NCBI GenBank assembly: GCA_030141605.1
Contig: JAQGDQ010000174.1
Location: forward strand, 1 to 62,000
From: Tubiluchus corallicola
Lineage: Eukaryota; Priapulida; Priapulimorpha; Priapulimorphida; Tubiluchidae
Reading direction: 5' to 3'
Length of the DNA: 62,000 nt
The translations under genes and the position numbers were made by a program. Shown here in pieces: positions 1-11,500 of the stretch. How positions within the stretch are numbered: the stretch's first letter is position 1; each line of letters starts with the position of its first letter. Below the pieces are notes generated by a model. It ran no database searches, had not been told where the DNA came from, and saw nothing but the letters and a program-made list of their open reading frames with translations.

Positions 1-825
1 GTTAATTTCGAATAATTTTTTAGTTAACGAATTACGTTTACGCATTCTGATTAGTTCATACGGCGCAGGTGGAAAGTCCCAAAGACCGTCATTTTTAACA
101 CACCACAAGCAATTACATTAGCCCATCTTATAAGTGCAACTCTGCAAATCAGGACCATATTAAGGACATTATAAATCTACCGTATTGATTAGAAACATTA
201 TTTCGTAGATTTTTATAACGTAAATACTGCGTTTTAGAAATTTCAGAAATCGAAATTTTAATCAAAAAGACTAAAATTTTTTCAAACGCTTTTTGACATA
301 AAAGTCATTTTAGCGACACAAAAATAGCAAATGTTTTACACAGCAAAGTCAATAACACAAAGTGTGAAGCCTTTCTTATAGAACGAGATTACATAATTAC
401 CCGTGGTGTGCAAAAACAAGATGTCTGTAAAATGATATTTTAATTTTCGGAAGAAGTGTACAATTCCCTAGACAATTTAAAAACACTAATCCTATTGCTA
501 ACCCTAAGCCAACCCTAATAACCCCAACTCTACCCTAATCCGCTTCACCAACTGATTTTTGTGTGTGGAATTAATTGTAAACTTTGACCTGATTTTTAAT
601 CAAAGCAGAAATTGTATAAATTGTATATCAATAAATAAATATGTAGACTAATTCGTAAGTTATTTATCATCTATTTCCACGCCAGGAGACGAACGAAGCC
701 ATAACGATTAAAGGAGTGACACTCTTCAAAACCCTCCTGTTGTTTGCCACCACTTTGCCACTCACTCCAGCTCCACCATCTTTCGCAATGCTCTCTATTA
801 CCACAATCCTTCTTCATGTTGTAAT
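1..825. other. AT-rich noncoding stretch with repeat fragments
   Basis: No gene is visible here. The segment at 92-107 (TTTTTAACACACCACA) recurs at 5041-5056 and in reverse complement near 2762-2783, so this is part of a diverged dispersed repeat. At about 484-545 there are scattered CCCTAA-like words, too degenerate to be a telomeric array. Confidence 0.4.
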
Positions 826-905
826 GCAGTAAAATCCGCTTATAACGAGTTTTAAGGGACCGTGAAAATTCGCACGCTATAACCGAGTTCGTTATAGCCG
901 AAGTA
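826..905 (+). mobile_element. possible pogo/Tigger-type transposon end
   Basis: The sequence starting CAGTAAAATCCGCTTATAAC at 831 resembles the terminal inverted repeats of pogo/Tigger DNA transposons, which begin CAGT and contain a TATAACG-like word. Further TATAACCGAG and GTTATAGCCGAAG words follow within 60 bases. I found no matching opposite end or clear TA target duplication, so this is at best a solo end. Confidence 0.25.
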
Positions 906-1253
906 AATTGTCCGAGTGCATTACAACCAAAAGGTTGAACTACAAAACAGCATAAAATGACAAAATATAAAAACTTATAAAAGAATAATCAAGGTAGAAC
1001 CGTACAGCAACAAGCATTATTACACTGTTACAAGATACATGAACGAAATAAATTAAAATTAGTCAAAATTTAAGTTTGGAAATTAAATAAGCCATTTGAG
1101 ATAAAACTGTTCTTGTATCTCTCTGTTCTTGTATCTCTCTGTTCTGTATCGAGGTAAGGGTGGTAGCGAGTGCTATATCTACGACCATTAGGCTGTGGTG
1201 AAAATAACTTTTTTATCCAATCTTTTTACAACTTTTCCTAATTTGGAGGTTTG

Positions 1254-1550
1254 ATGAGATACTTATTGTTGTTGTTGGCATCCTTCTGTCTCGGAAGACA
1301 ATGGAGTGTGCGCCAAGAGATTCAGTTATTGATCACATTGATGGAATTGCAGCGTCGACTGTGGCTGAGCAGTCCGATCCTTGAACGTCTCCAGGGCGCA
1401 CGCCTGGGCAAGGTGTATGGAGATCCTGAGTTGTCCAGAGAACAGGAACCCCCTCTCTTTCTCCCTGGTGTAGTCCAAAGGAAAGCTGAGCGATACGTTT
1501 GGCACCAGGTTGACTGCAGGAGCTGCCGGAGTCGTGAGCATGCTGCATGA
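1254..1550 (+). other. GC-richer block with a doubtful 98-codon open frame
   Basis: About 1270-1550 is clearly richer in G and C than its surroundings and is open in several frames on both strands. The plus-strand frame from the ATG at 1254 begins with a hydrophobic stretch (MRYLLLLLASFCLG) like a signal peptide, but the rest matches no family I recognise. The block may be an inserted repeat. I see no splice context that supports a gene. Confidence 0.2.
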
Positions 1551-1698
1551 GATACTAACATGGGTAAATTTTCAGCTTTATTAAGCTTTGGGAACACGTG
1601 TCTCCAGTCATCTTAAGATTGCTGAATTTTGCTCATTTGTGTAGTAATTTGACAAAGTTTAAAAACTATTATATCCACTCCACTCACCTAGTCATTGG

Positions 1699-2375
<677 letters not shown>

Positions 2376-2383
2376 GTCATGGG

Positions 2384-2876
2384 CATCTGACAACAGAATG
2401 TGGATCTTTTTACAGTTTATTAGGATTGGTAAGAACAATCTTTTACAAGAATTTTAAACAAATGTTGAAGATTAACCAAAACTAGCACATTTACATCGTG
2501 TGTCAGTCGAAGTAGCTGTTTGTCCGTTTCTCAACTTCACACTGAATTTTAAGTTTTAACTCAACAGTTTCTGTTCCACGCACAAATGCCTGTAAGCCTC
2601 AGAAAAGGACATTTTAACCGAAAATGTTTTTAATTAATTATCCTTTACCGCCTTGTGACAGTCATTCCGGCGGCACAAAAATATTAGCATTTTTATAGGT
2701 GTAAAATGTAATTTTTGTGGTTGTGAAGGTCTTCGCTAATATAAAGGACTACCCGAAGCAATTGTTTGTGGTGTGTTAAAAAGTAGCGCCCTTTCAAAAT
2801 TGACATTTCAAGAGTTCATTCATTTCCACATTGCATCTTACAATTATCATTAAAATACAGATAATTATCCATTAAG
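2384..2876. other. noncoding stretch with a dispersed-repeat fragment
   Basis: No gene is seen. Around 2680-2783, in reverse complement, lie words (AATATTTTTGTGCCGCCGG, TTTTTAACACACCACA) shared with 5041-5165 and with 92-107, so this is another copy of the same diverged repeat. Confidence 0.35.
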
Positions 2877-3074
2877 TAAATATAAATATAAATATAAATA
2901 TAAATATAAATATAAATATAAATATAAATATAAATATAAATATAAATATAAATATAAATATAAATATAAATATAAATATAAATATAAATATAAATATAAA
3001 TATAAATATAAATATAAATATAAATATAAATATAAATATAAATATAAATATAAATATAAATATAAATATAAATA
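2877..3074. repeat. (TAAATA)n hexanucleotide microsatellite
   Basis: About 33 near-perfect copies of a 6 bp TAAATA unit. The minus-strand frame of alternating Phe-Ile is an artefact of the repeat. Confidence 0.97.
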
Positions 3075-3263
3075 AATGCACTATTATCGAGAAATTACAA
3101 AATGCATTTTAATTTTCTTTCGATGCAAACATGTTGTAGAACTAATTAGAAAACGCTAGTGTAAATTTTTAAATATTTAATTCCTTAGTAACTTATTGTT
3201 TTTAATTATTACTTGCTACTTTATTTGCAAGTAACTACTTTCAATTTTTAGTGAATTTGTGAA

Positions 3264-3500
3264 CATCTGGGTATTTCGTCTAGAACTGGCAAAAAATTGG
3301 AAAATTCTCCTCAATCCAGCATTAATGACCACATTTGTGCCTCTGGCCACAAAGCTGATTTTAATAATTTCAGCATTGTGTCCAGAGCTACAACTAACTG
3401 GGACTTATTAATAAAACAAAGTTTATCTATGTACCCTAATAAGGCTTCTCTTAATGTACGAAGCAGTTCAATTCCTTTAACTTTATTTTCAAACACTTAG
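3264..3500 (+). pseudogene. Penelope-like element, C-terminal GIY-YIG nuclease remnant
   Basis: An in-frame stretch from about 3264 reads GISSRTGKKLENSPQSSI, then SINDHICASGHKADFNNFSI, and ends with NKASLNVRSSSIPLTLFSNT before TAG at 3498. The pattern of an RTG motif, a His-containing HICASGH motif, DFNNF, and a final SLN plus S-S-PL-LF is what I know from the C-terminal GIY-YIG endonuclease part of Penelope-like retroelements. The reverse transcriptase domain that should lie upstream is absent, so only the 3' end of a 5'-truncated copy remains. A tandem array starts 8 bases after the stop codon. Confidence 0.6.
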
Positions 3501-3507
3501 CTATTTG

Positions 3508-4357
3508 TTACTGTATCAATTTCTTTTCTTCAGGTCTGTTTAATCACTACCTATTTGGTTTTGTAAATACATAATTAGTGCTTAAGTTACTGTATCAATT
3601 TCTTTTCTTCAGGTCTGCTTAATCATTACCTATTTGGCTTTTGTAAATACATAATTAGTGCTTAAGTTACTGTATCAATTTCTTTTCTTCAGGTCTGCTT
3701 AATCATTACCTATTTGGCTTTTGTAAATACATAATTAGTGCTTAAGTTACTGTATCAATTTCTTTACTGGTCTGTTTATTCATTACCTATTTGGCTTTTG
3801 TAAATACATAATTAGTGCTTAAGTTACTGTATCAATTTCTTTACTGGTCTGCTTAATCATTACCTATTTGGCTTTTGTAAATACATAATTAGTGCATAAT
3901 TTACTGTATCAATTTCTTTACTGGTCTGCTTAATCATTACCTATTTGGCTTTTGTAAATACATAATTAGTGCTTAAGTTACTGTATCAATTTCTTTACTG
4001 GTCTGTTTAATCATTACCTATTTGGCTTTTGTAAATACATAATTAGTGCTTAAGTTACTGTATCAATTTCTTTACTGGTCTGCTTAATCATTACCTATTT
4101 GGCTTTTGTAAATACATAATTAGTGCTTAAGTTACTGTATCAATTTCTTTACTGGTCTGCTTATTCATTACCTATTTGGCTTTTGTAAATACATAATTAG
4201 TGCTTAAGTTACTGTATCAATTTCTTTACTGGTCTGTTTAATCATTACCTATTTGGCTTTTGTAAATACATAATTAGTGCTTAAGTTACTGTATCAATTT
4301 CTTTACTGGTCTGTTTAATCATTACATATTTGGCTTCTGTTAACTACTTAACTAGTG
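3508..4357. repeat. 77-80 bp tandem array, 11 copies
   Basis: Units start with TTACTGTATCAATTTC at 3508, 3587, 3667, 3747, 3824, 3901, 3978, 4055, 4132, 4209 and 4286. The first three units are 79-80 bp because they carry an extra TTC-rich piece; the others are 77 bp. The array directly abuts the Penelope-like nuclease remnant and may be amplified from that element's 3' noncoding part. Confidence 0.95.
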
Positions 4358-4410
4358 CACAATAGGCTCTGCCTATACAAACTGGTTGTATATTTTTCTA
4401 GTTATACGTA
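4358..4410 (+). repeat. segment shared with the 23 kb palindrome
   Basis: GGCTCTGCCTATACAAACTG followed by GTTGTAT matches the inner part of the palindrome arms at 23168-23202 (GCTCTGCCTATATAAACTGA then TTGTATG). Since it follows the Penelope-like nuclease fragment and its array, it is probably part of that element's terminal repeat. Confidence 0.5.
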
Positions 4411-4834
4411 AATTCGCGGGGGTGTGTTCAACAGAGGCAGTTGCACATAATTACTTCCTCGACGAAGTTTAACGGGAAGAAAAGGGAATTTTAAATAATC
4501 CCATCCAGAGTATTGCATCCCACAGAAAAAAACTTTCTATACTTAGCATTACGCTTACCTGTTTGAAACATTTATGTGACTAGAAAAGAAAATTCTTAGC
4601 TATTTAAAACTTTCACACCACCAGGTAAAACGTCATTGCACCGCCATCCCAGTGTGCACCACTGGTTCACCCAAAACACGTTACTGACTTACTCTAGTAA
4701 TTTAAAGTTTTTCTTAGTTAGTGAAGAGTGTGCTACGAATATTCTGATAATTTTTTCAAACTTTATAGGCTGCAGCGCAGTGCCTGAGGGACCTCCAGAG
4801 ATTAAGCGAAATTAATTTAGCTTTAAGAGATTTA
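4411..4834. other. noncoding stretch with a dispersed repeat
   Basis: No gene is seen. The segment 4690-4762 (TTCTTAGTTAGTGAAG, TACGAATATTCTGATAA, TTTTTTCAAAC) has a diverged copy at 5560-5628 and a weaker one at 17-60. Confidence 0.35.
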
Positions 4835-5016
4835 GCGAATGGCAAAATGCACGTGACAGTGGATTGTGTTTGTGTGGTAATAATTCTCTCACGTAAGTCA
4901 TATATTTATATTTTATACATCAAATATTTTGAAAATATAAATGTGTTTGCTTTCAAGATTTTAAAGAATAGTTTATGTTGACATGTAATTTAAGATTGGG
5001 TCCAGTTTTGCTTTAA
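4835..5016. mobile_element. partial copy of the TTAA-flanked MITE
   Basis: The sequence from AGCGAATGGCAAAATGCAC through GTGGTAATAATTCTCTCACG to a right end GGGTCCAGTTTTGCTTTAA matches the right third of the elements at 26843-27459 and 46498-47123 in the same orientation. The left part is missing or too diverged to follow. Confidence 0.5.
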
Positions 5017-7364
5017 AATAACAATTTTCTAAGGGGGCTGATTTTAACACACCACAGCCAATTACGCCCGGGCATTCTATAAGAGAAACTGGGCGACTAG
5101 AACAGTACGTATTAAAATTTGGTTGAAACCCAAATATTTTTGTGCCGCTGGAAAGATTTTTATGTCGCACGGCGGGTTGAATTTAATCAACTTAACGTAT
5201 TTCTTAACTTTTAATTTTTAAAACTGTTAGACCGAGTTTTTTACGTTATAAAAATGTTTTCGGCCACAAAAATATTTTGACTATTGATACAGTATTAATC
5301 AGCAGCGTTTCTTGCGCTTTAACTTTATTAGTAAGCCTTTTCAGCGATTGATGATGATCGTAAAAAGGTCAAAGGTTAAGTGTACCAGATAACACATTTG
5401 TTTACACTTGACAACGCATCGTCCGTGCTATTGTAATTAAGAAAAGGAACGAATGCTAGCTATACCTAGTTCATTTTTCCCTGTTCTCAAGCATGATCCC
5501 CCAGGGTGCGTCACTCACTAACCAAAAACCAATTTTTAATCTTATTGACGAGATACAGTAATTTACAATTTTACTTAGTCAGTAATACGTGTGCTTACGA
5601 ATACTCTGATTACTTTTTCAAACTACATGCAATGCTATCTAAATTTGTATGAAATGAGCTACCATCAAAATGGCTGTATCTAAGAGTCATCGCGGGAGTT
5701 CAAATGTTTTATACGGAGTTACTGCCGATGCAAGCCCTGTATGCAAAAAGGGCGTGGAGGGTTTCCTTGTGCTTTAATGTGTTACACCTGGACTATCTCC
5801 TAGACGAAATTATTACATTCAGGTTTAAACAAAGTTTACCATTTACAACATTGTCATCGCATGTTGGCACTGCTGCATTGTAACTACATTTAAAAAATAA
5901 TAACTTTTTATGTTGTTTGGTTTTGTTATCATAATGCTATTTTTACATATATACTATCAATTATTATATACTATATGGTATATTATATTCTATCCACATT
6001 CTGACATAATAAAATGCATATTCGAAATTAAAGTAAGACCGGATGATTGTCTAGACTCGATCTCATTTTAATTTACTGTCCAAAATATACATTTTCTTGC
6101 CTATAAAATTTAGCAATTGTTTCTTATGTTTGAATAAATCAGCTTAGGAAGTTAAGTAACGGTAACCGAACACAGTTATTGCTTACGTCAGAAACTAACC
6201 ACAGTTTGTGCAATGGCAGGCATCTTCTCTTGCACGTCAAGCACATTTGCGTAAGTGTTACTGCTTAAATGTGTGATGTCATGTGACGTCAGAAACTAAC
6301 ACTGCAGTTCATGATCATGGTTATCACGGTACCGCCTTTTATTTGTCGGCCACGTGAATGTGACGAAAAAGCGCCGCTGCCAATCTTATTAGATTCACTG
6401 AGACGCGCGCAGCTTTGAAAGTTTAACGAAATTTGAGTGTCCGAGGTAATTATTATTTAATCTAAGCTTTGACTTAAAATAAGCTATTGTAGTTTTCAAT
6501 ATTTTAGAGCATTCTTTATTCTGAACTCATGTTTACACAATCGTCAAGTTTTCCACTAATTGAAAATAGTTACATTTTGTACAGAGTTACTGCCGACGCA
6601 AGCCTTGAATACAAAAAGATATGAAGCAGGTAAGTGGCATTGCAGTAAAATTAAACTATTGTTTTTAATTCTGGTTTAATTTCTTTGTTTTAGATGCCTT
6701 GACAATGAACAGTTTGTTCAAAACCAAACAAACTTCATTTGATGTAATTACAACTATTTTCCAAATATGGATAAATCAATGATAACAACAATAGGTAAAC
6801 AAGATTTTACGATTGGTTTCTGATTAGTTTATTTTCATAATCAATAATCAATCAATGTTTACATCAAAATATCTACATCCATCAGAAATCCGACATTTAT
6901 TACGATCGATTAAAATTACAAAAAAATGCGACGCTGCAGCACGGTCAAATGTTGGCACATTACAAAGTAGCAACAATTTTCGTTACCATGGCAACGCTGG
7001 CGTATTGGACTGACGTCAGTGTACACGGCGCGAGTTTTCTTGTTTTTGTAAACACCCACAGGTATTTAACAGGCAGGTAAATGTTTCTTTGATAAATTTG
7101 TAAAAAATCTACAATATCAAACAAAAAATAAACAATTAGGGACTAATAAATCAATAAAAACGAAAATGGCAATGAGCAAACAAACAAATAAACAAACAAA
7201 CAAACAATAAGAAAACACAGAAGTTACACAGAGTCACCGAAGTTACAAATACCCAGACAGGAAGAAGTAAAACCGCATATATAATACATTAACTTCAGGA
7301 AAACGAACAAACCTTTGCCAAGGTGTGAATGTTTAACTGACCTTTGACCTTGACCCTTTAGCAA
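5017..7364. other. noncoding stretch with repeat fragments and CRE-like words
   Basis: No coding region is supported. The sequence GTTACTGCCGATGCAAGCC at about 5719 recurs as GTTACTGCCGACGCAAGCC at about 6587. The second copy sits between an acceptor-like TTTTGTACAG and a strong donor CAG/GTAAGTGG near 6628, so a noncoding exon is possible. TGACGTCA-type words occur near 6281 and 7011. A short (AAAC)n tract lies at about 7177-7209. Confidence 0.3.
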
Positions 7365-7990
7365 TGACCTTTAGCAAAGCAGATAACAACTATTCATAAA
7401 CATTGACATGATGAAAGGATATCTATGACCTGCCAGCTCAGTCACTACCTTCAACAAGAGCTCATGAACACTGACATGTTAAAAGCATATCTATGACCTG
7501 CGAGCTCAGCCACTGATTTTAGCACCAGCTCACGAACACTGACATAATAAAAGCATATCTGTGACCTGCGAGCTCAGTCACTACCTTCAACAACAGCCCA
7601 TGAGCATTGACATACTAAAAGCATATCTATGACCTGCGAGCTCAGCCACTGATTTTAACACCAGCTCACGAACACTGACATAATAAAAGCATATCTGTGA
7701 CCTGCGAGCTCAGTCACTATCTTCAACAACAGCCCATGAGCATTGACATACTAAAAGCATATCTATGATGTGAAAGCTCAGCCACGATCTTTAAGAACGG
7801 TTCATAAACGTTGATATAACAAAGGCACAGCTCTGTGATCTACTAGCTCAGTCACTACCTTCAACAACAGTCCATGAACACTGGCATAATAAAAGAATAT
7901 CTATGACCCGCAAGCTCAGCCACTGACTTTGGCAACAGCTGATTAGTACTGACATAACAAAAACATATCTATGACTTTCAAACAAAGCGA
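7365..7990. repeat. 68 bp tandem array with alternating unit types
   Basis: About nine units of 68 bp share ATATCTRTGACCTGCGAGCTC. Two unit variants alternate, one with CAGTCACTACCTTCAACAAC and one with CAGCCACTGATTTTAACACC, so the better period is a 136 bp dimer. The last units are degenerate. Confidence 0.9.
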
Positions 7991-8259
7991 CTGAGCTCAC
8001 AGACAAAAATACAGAAAAATTACACATATTTGTGACAACCTATATATATAAAGAGTAACTACATCAAAAAACATAGATAATTTAAGACAATTTTCTTTCT
8101 TCTACTTGAGTAACACCTAACATGAAGGAATTATAACCCGCCCCATTTGAGCCTCATGAATATCCCCGCCCACTTCAACACACGGCCTAAAAAAACTTAC
8201 ACGAAAGCAGTAAAAATTTCATTATTGTTATGTATGTACAAGTATACAAGCACAACAGT

Positions 8260-8295
8260 TTTATTACACAATAAATGATGATAATCAAGTTTATT
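8260..8295 (-). terminator. polyadenylation signals of the Arg/Gly/Tyr-rich protein gene
   Basis: Two AATAAA hexamers read on the minus strand at 8290-8295 and 8260-8265, about 175 and 205 bases past the stop codon at 8468. Either could end the 3' UTR. Confidence 0.45.
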
Positions 8296-8467
8296 ACGAA
8301 ATAAAATTCAGACAGTTCATTACGTATTATGAAATTCGCCTTCTGGTAAGCTAGAGTTTATGATTTTTTTTAATATTAGCAGGTTGGCCATATCAATTAA
8401 GCCTAGTTCACTGGAAAAATTGTCATTCATGAAATGATGCGCTAATTTTGTTCTATAATTTTTTTGG

Positions 8468-8527
8468 TTAGTATCTTCGACTGTAGTAGCTGGATGGTGG
8501 CGGGGGCGGAAATCTTCGTTGATTAAC
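8468..8527 (-). CDS. terminal coding exon of the Arg/Gly/Tyr-rich protein gene
   Basis: After the acceptor TTATAATTTTGCAG the frame reads VNQRRFPPPPPSSYYSRRY and stops with TAA at 8468-8470. It starts in phase 0, matching the end of the exon at 14187. A short AT-rich 3' UTR with AATAAA signals follows, as expected for a last exon. Confidence 0.6.
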   Translation of the reverse strand, partial: VNQRRFPPPPPSSYYSRRY

Positions 8528-11500
8528 CTGCAAAATTATAACAAAAGGATAAAAACAAAACATTGTTTTGGGAGAAACATCAATTATTTGTTCACAAGCT
8601 GAGCTAAATGAAAAGCCTAAGGCATGAGTTCGTGTCTCAGTTAAGGTGCAAAACCTTTTTTAGACTTTCTAATTTAATATTATTTCCATATTTTGAGAAA
8701 TAAATTTCTGCTTTTTATTTTTGAAAATTTAAAAAGATAAATTTTGATTGCATTCAGAAAGTCTCTCGGTGGCTGAATGATATCGAATACGCCAAACAAC
8801 AGTTCCACCAAAGCTCTTTGGTTCAAATCAAGGTTCAGTCAAAACCATTTTAAGTTTTTCTTTTTTTGGTTAAAATTCCATTCTATCCCAACATTAAGAC
8901 CCAAAACGATTTAGAATACTCTCAGAACATTAATAGTTGGCGGTTTATTCTATATCCAAAAATTCAGTAGATGGTTGTAAGATGACTGTATCTGTTAAAT
9001 TCTTATTTCTGCGTATACTTCTTTAATTTTAGTGTAATTGGTCATTGGGGTGTTTGGGGTTCTCATGCTGGTCGTTGGGAGGGCACTTTTCTGCTGGGTT
9101 TTTTTCTTCTATCTGCTATTTCAAGGTGTGCCATATTATCCATATAATAACACTGACGATGAAAGCGTGGAAGAAATGTAAATGCTTAGACTGTCTTCTA
9201 GCAACAGATGAAGATATATCGGTCTAGAAGCAAAATTAAGAATCTTTGCTGCACTTGTGGAAACTGTGTTTCTCCATAATTAAGAATTATGGACAATCAA
9301 AGCACAACACGAATCAGAAATTGATGTATTTCAAAGAAGAAACTACAGGCACATCCTAGGAATAAAATGGCCAAAGAAAATATCAAACCAGGAGATCTGT
9401 ATAATAAAGTCAAGGCAGAGGAATGGTCACTCGACAATTAAATTCAAAATGAGAGGATTAAGATGGATAGGATGTGTTATACGACTACCAGATGACAGTC
9501 CATTAAAATTAACTTTCAAAGAAGCACTGCAGAAAGAAAAGAAACCACAAGGAGGACAGCTGCTGACTTACATCAATTTCATCCAATAGGATCTTATTAA
9601 CACACCATTTGATATCAAAAATACAGAGACATGGGAGGTTGCGGGTTATGGGGCAGCATGGAGTAGAGTGATCAGGAGGGTCAAGTCAAACGACGTGTGA
9701 CTCCAGAGACATGGGAGGCTGTGGGTGACAGGGAGCACGGAGTAGAGTGATTAGGAGGGTCAAGTCAAACAACGTGTGACTCCAGAGACATGGGAGGTTG
9801 CGGGTGACAGGGAGCATGGAGTAGACTGATCAGGAGGGTCTAGTCAAATGACGTGTGACTCCAGAGACATGGGAGGTTGCGGGTGACAGGGAGCATGGAG
9901 TAGACTGATCAGGAGGGTCAAGTCAAACGATGTGTGACTCCAGAGACATGGGAAGTTGCGGGTGACAGGGGGCATGGAGTAGAGTGATCAGGAGGGTCAT
10001 GTGAAACGACGCGTGACTCCAGAGACATGGGAGGTTGCAGGTGACAGGGAGCATGGAGTAGAGTGATCAGGAGGGTCTAGTCAAATGACGTGTGACTCCA
10101 GAGACATGGGAGGTTGCGGGTGAAAGGGAGCATGGAGTAGAGTGATCAGGAGGGTCAAGTCAAACGACGTGTGACTCCATAGACATGGGAGGTTGCGGGT
10201 GACAGGGAGCATGGAGTAGAGTGATCAGGAGGGTCAAGTCAAACGACGTGTGACTCCATAGACATGGGAGGTTACGGGTGACAGGGAGCATAGAGTAGAG
10301 TGATCAGGAGGGTCTAGTCAAACGACGTGTGACTCCAGAGACATGGGAGGTTGCGGGTGACAGCGAGCATAGAGTAGAGTGATCAGGAGGGTCAAGTCAA
10401 ACGACGTGTGACTCCAGAGACATGGGAGGTTACGGGTGACAGGGAGCATGGAGTAGAGTGATCAGGAAGGTCAAGTCAAACGATGTGTGACTCCAGAGAC
10501 ATGGGAGGCTGTGGGTGACAGGGAGCATGGAGTAGAGTGATCAGGAGGGTCAAGTCAAACGATGTGTGACTCCAAAGACATGGGAGGTTACGGGTGACAG
10601 GGAGCATGGAGTAGAGTGATCAGGAGGGTCAAGTCAAACGATGTGTGACTCTAGGGATGATGACGAAACCCACTATGGATTTTGAAACATGTCTTTTGTA
10701 ACAAAGAACAAAACGTTACCATCCACGAATTTGTCCTTTATTTGTTGTCGTTTTGATAATTTAAACAATGCAAATCGTTTAATTAAAGTTAATCAAGTGT
10801 CTACTCTTATTGTTGGGCCATAAGAGGCAGTCTCGGCTCTTCAAGTAAAAACACAAGCAAAATTATTCTAACAGAAGAAAACTGTCACGATATAATAAAC
10901 TCTGGTTCCTACACAAATATTTACATAACATCTCTAAAGGCATTTATAAATAATAATATTCCATTTATTTTCTGCAAGCAATTAAAAAGTCAAACAATGA
11001 ATTTAAAACAAATACAGACAAGTGATAAATTTGGACATCAATCACTGAATAAACTGCCTATAAGACTGTATAAGCTGATGTTAAAACAGCCCAAACTGTC
11101 AGCTCTTGTAAAAGTAAACTAAAAGCTACTCTACTTAAACATTGTATTCATACAAGCTAAGAGTGATAAAATTATATATAATAGTTAGTATCGAAAGCCG
11201 AAACTGCAATGAACCGAAATTCTTAGCATAAGTATTGGGTAACTTTGCATAAATACTTTCTTCTGCAAAAACTACTGAGTGCTTTTATCTAAATCAAAGT
11301 TCTCAATGTCAATCTGTTGTGTATTTTGTACATTTTGTAAATTTCTTTTCTATTTGTGATCATGTATATTTTCAATTTGTTCTTAATGTTTTTTCTATTT
11401 TGTATTATATTATGTACATTTTGTAAATTTCTTTTCTATTTGTGATCATGTATATTTTCAATTTGATCTTAATGTATTTTCCATTTTGGATTATATTTTG

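Noticed and set aside
484-545. Interstitial telomere repeat (also 34934-34975)
   Set aside because: Only a few CCCTAA or TTAGGG-like words, irregularly spaced; both could be chance or old repeat.
3508-4357. CRISPR-like array
   Set aside because: Units are contiguous with no unique spacers, and the DNA is eukaryotic.
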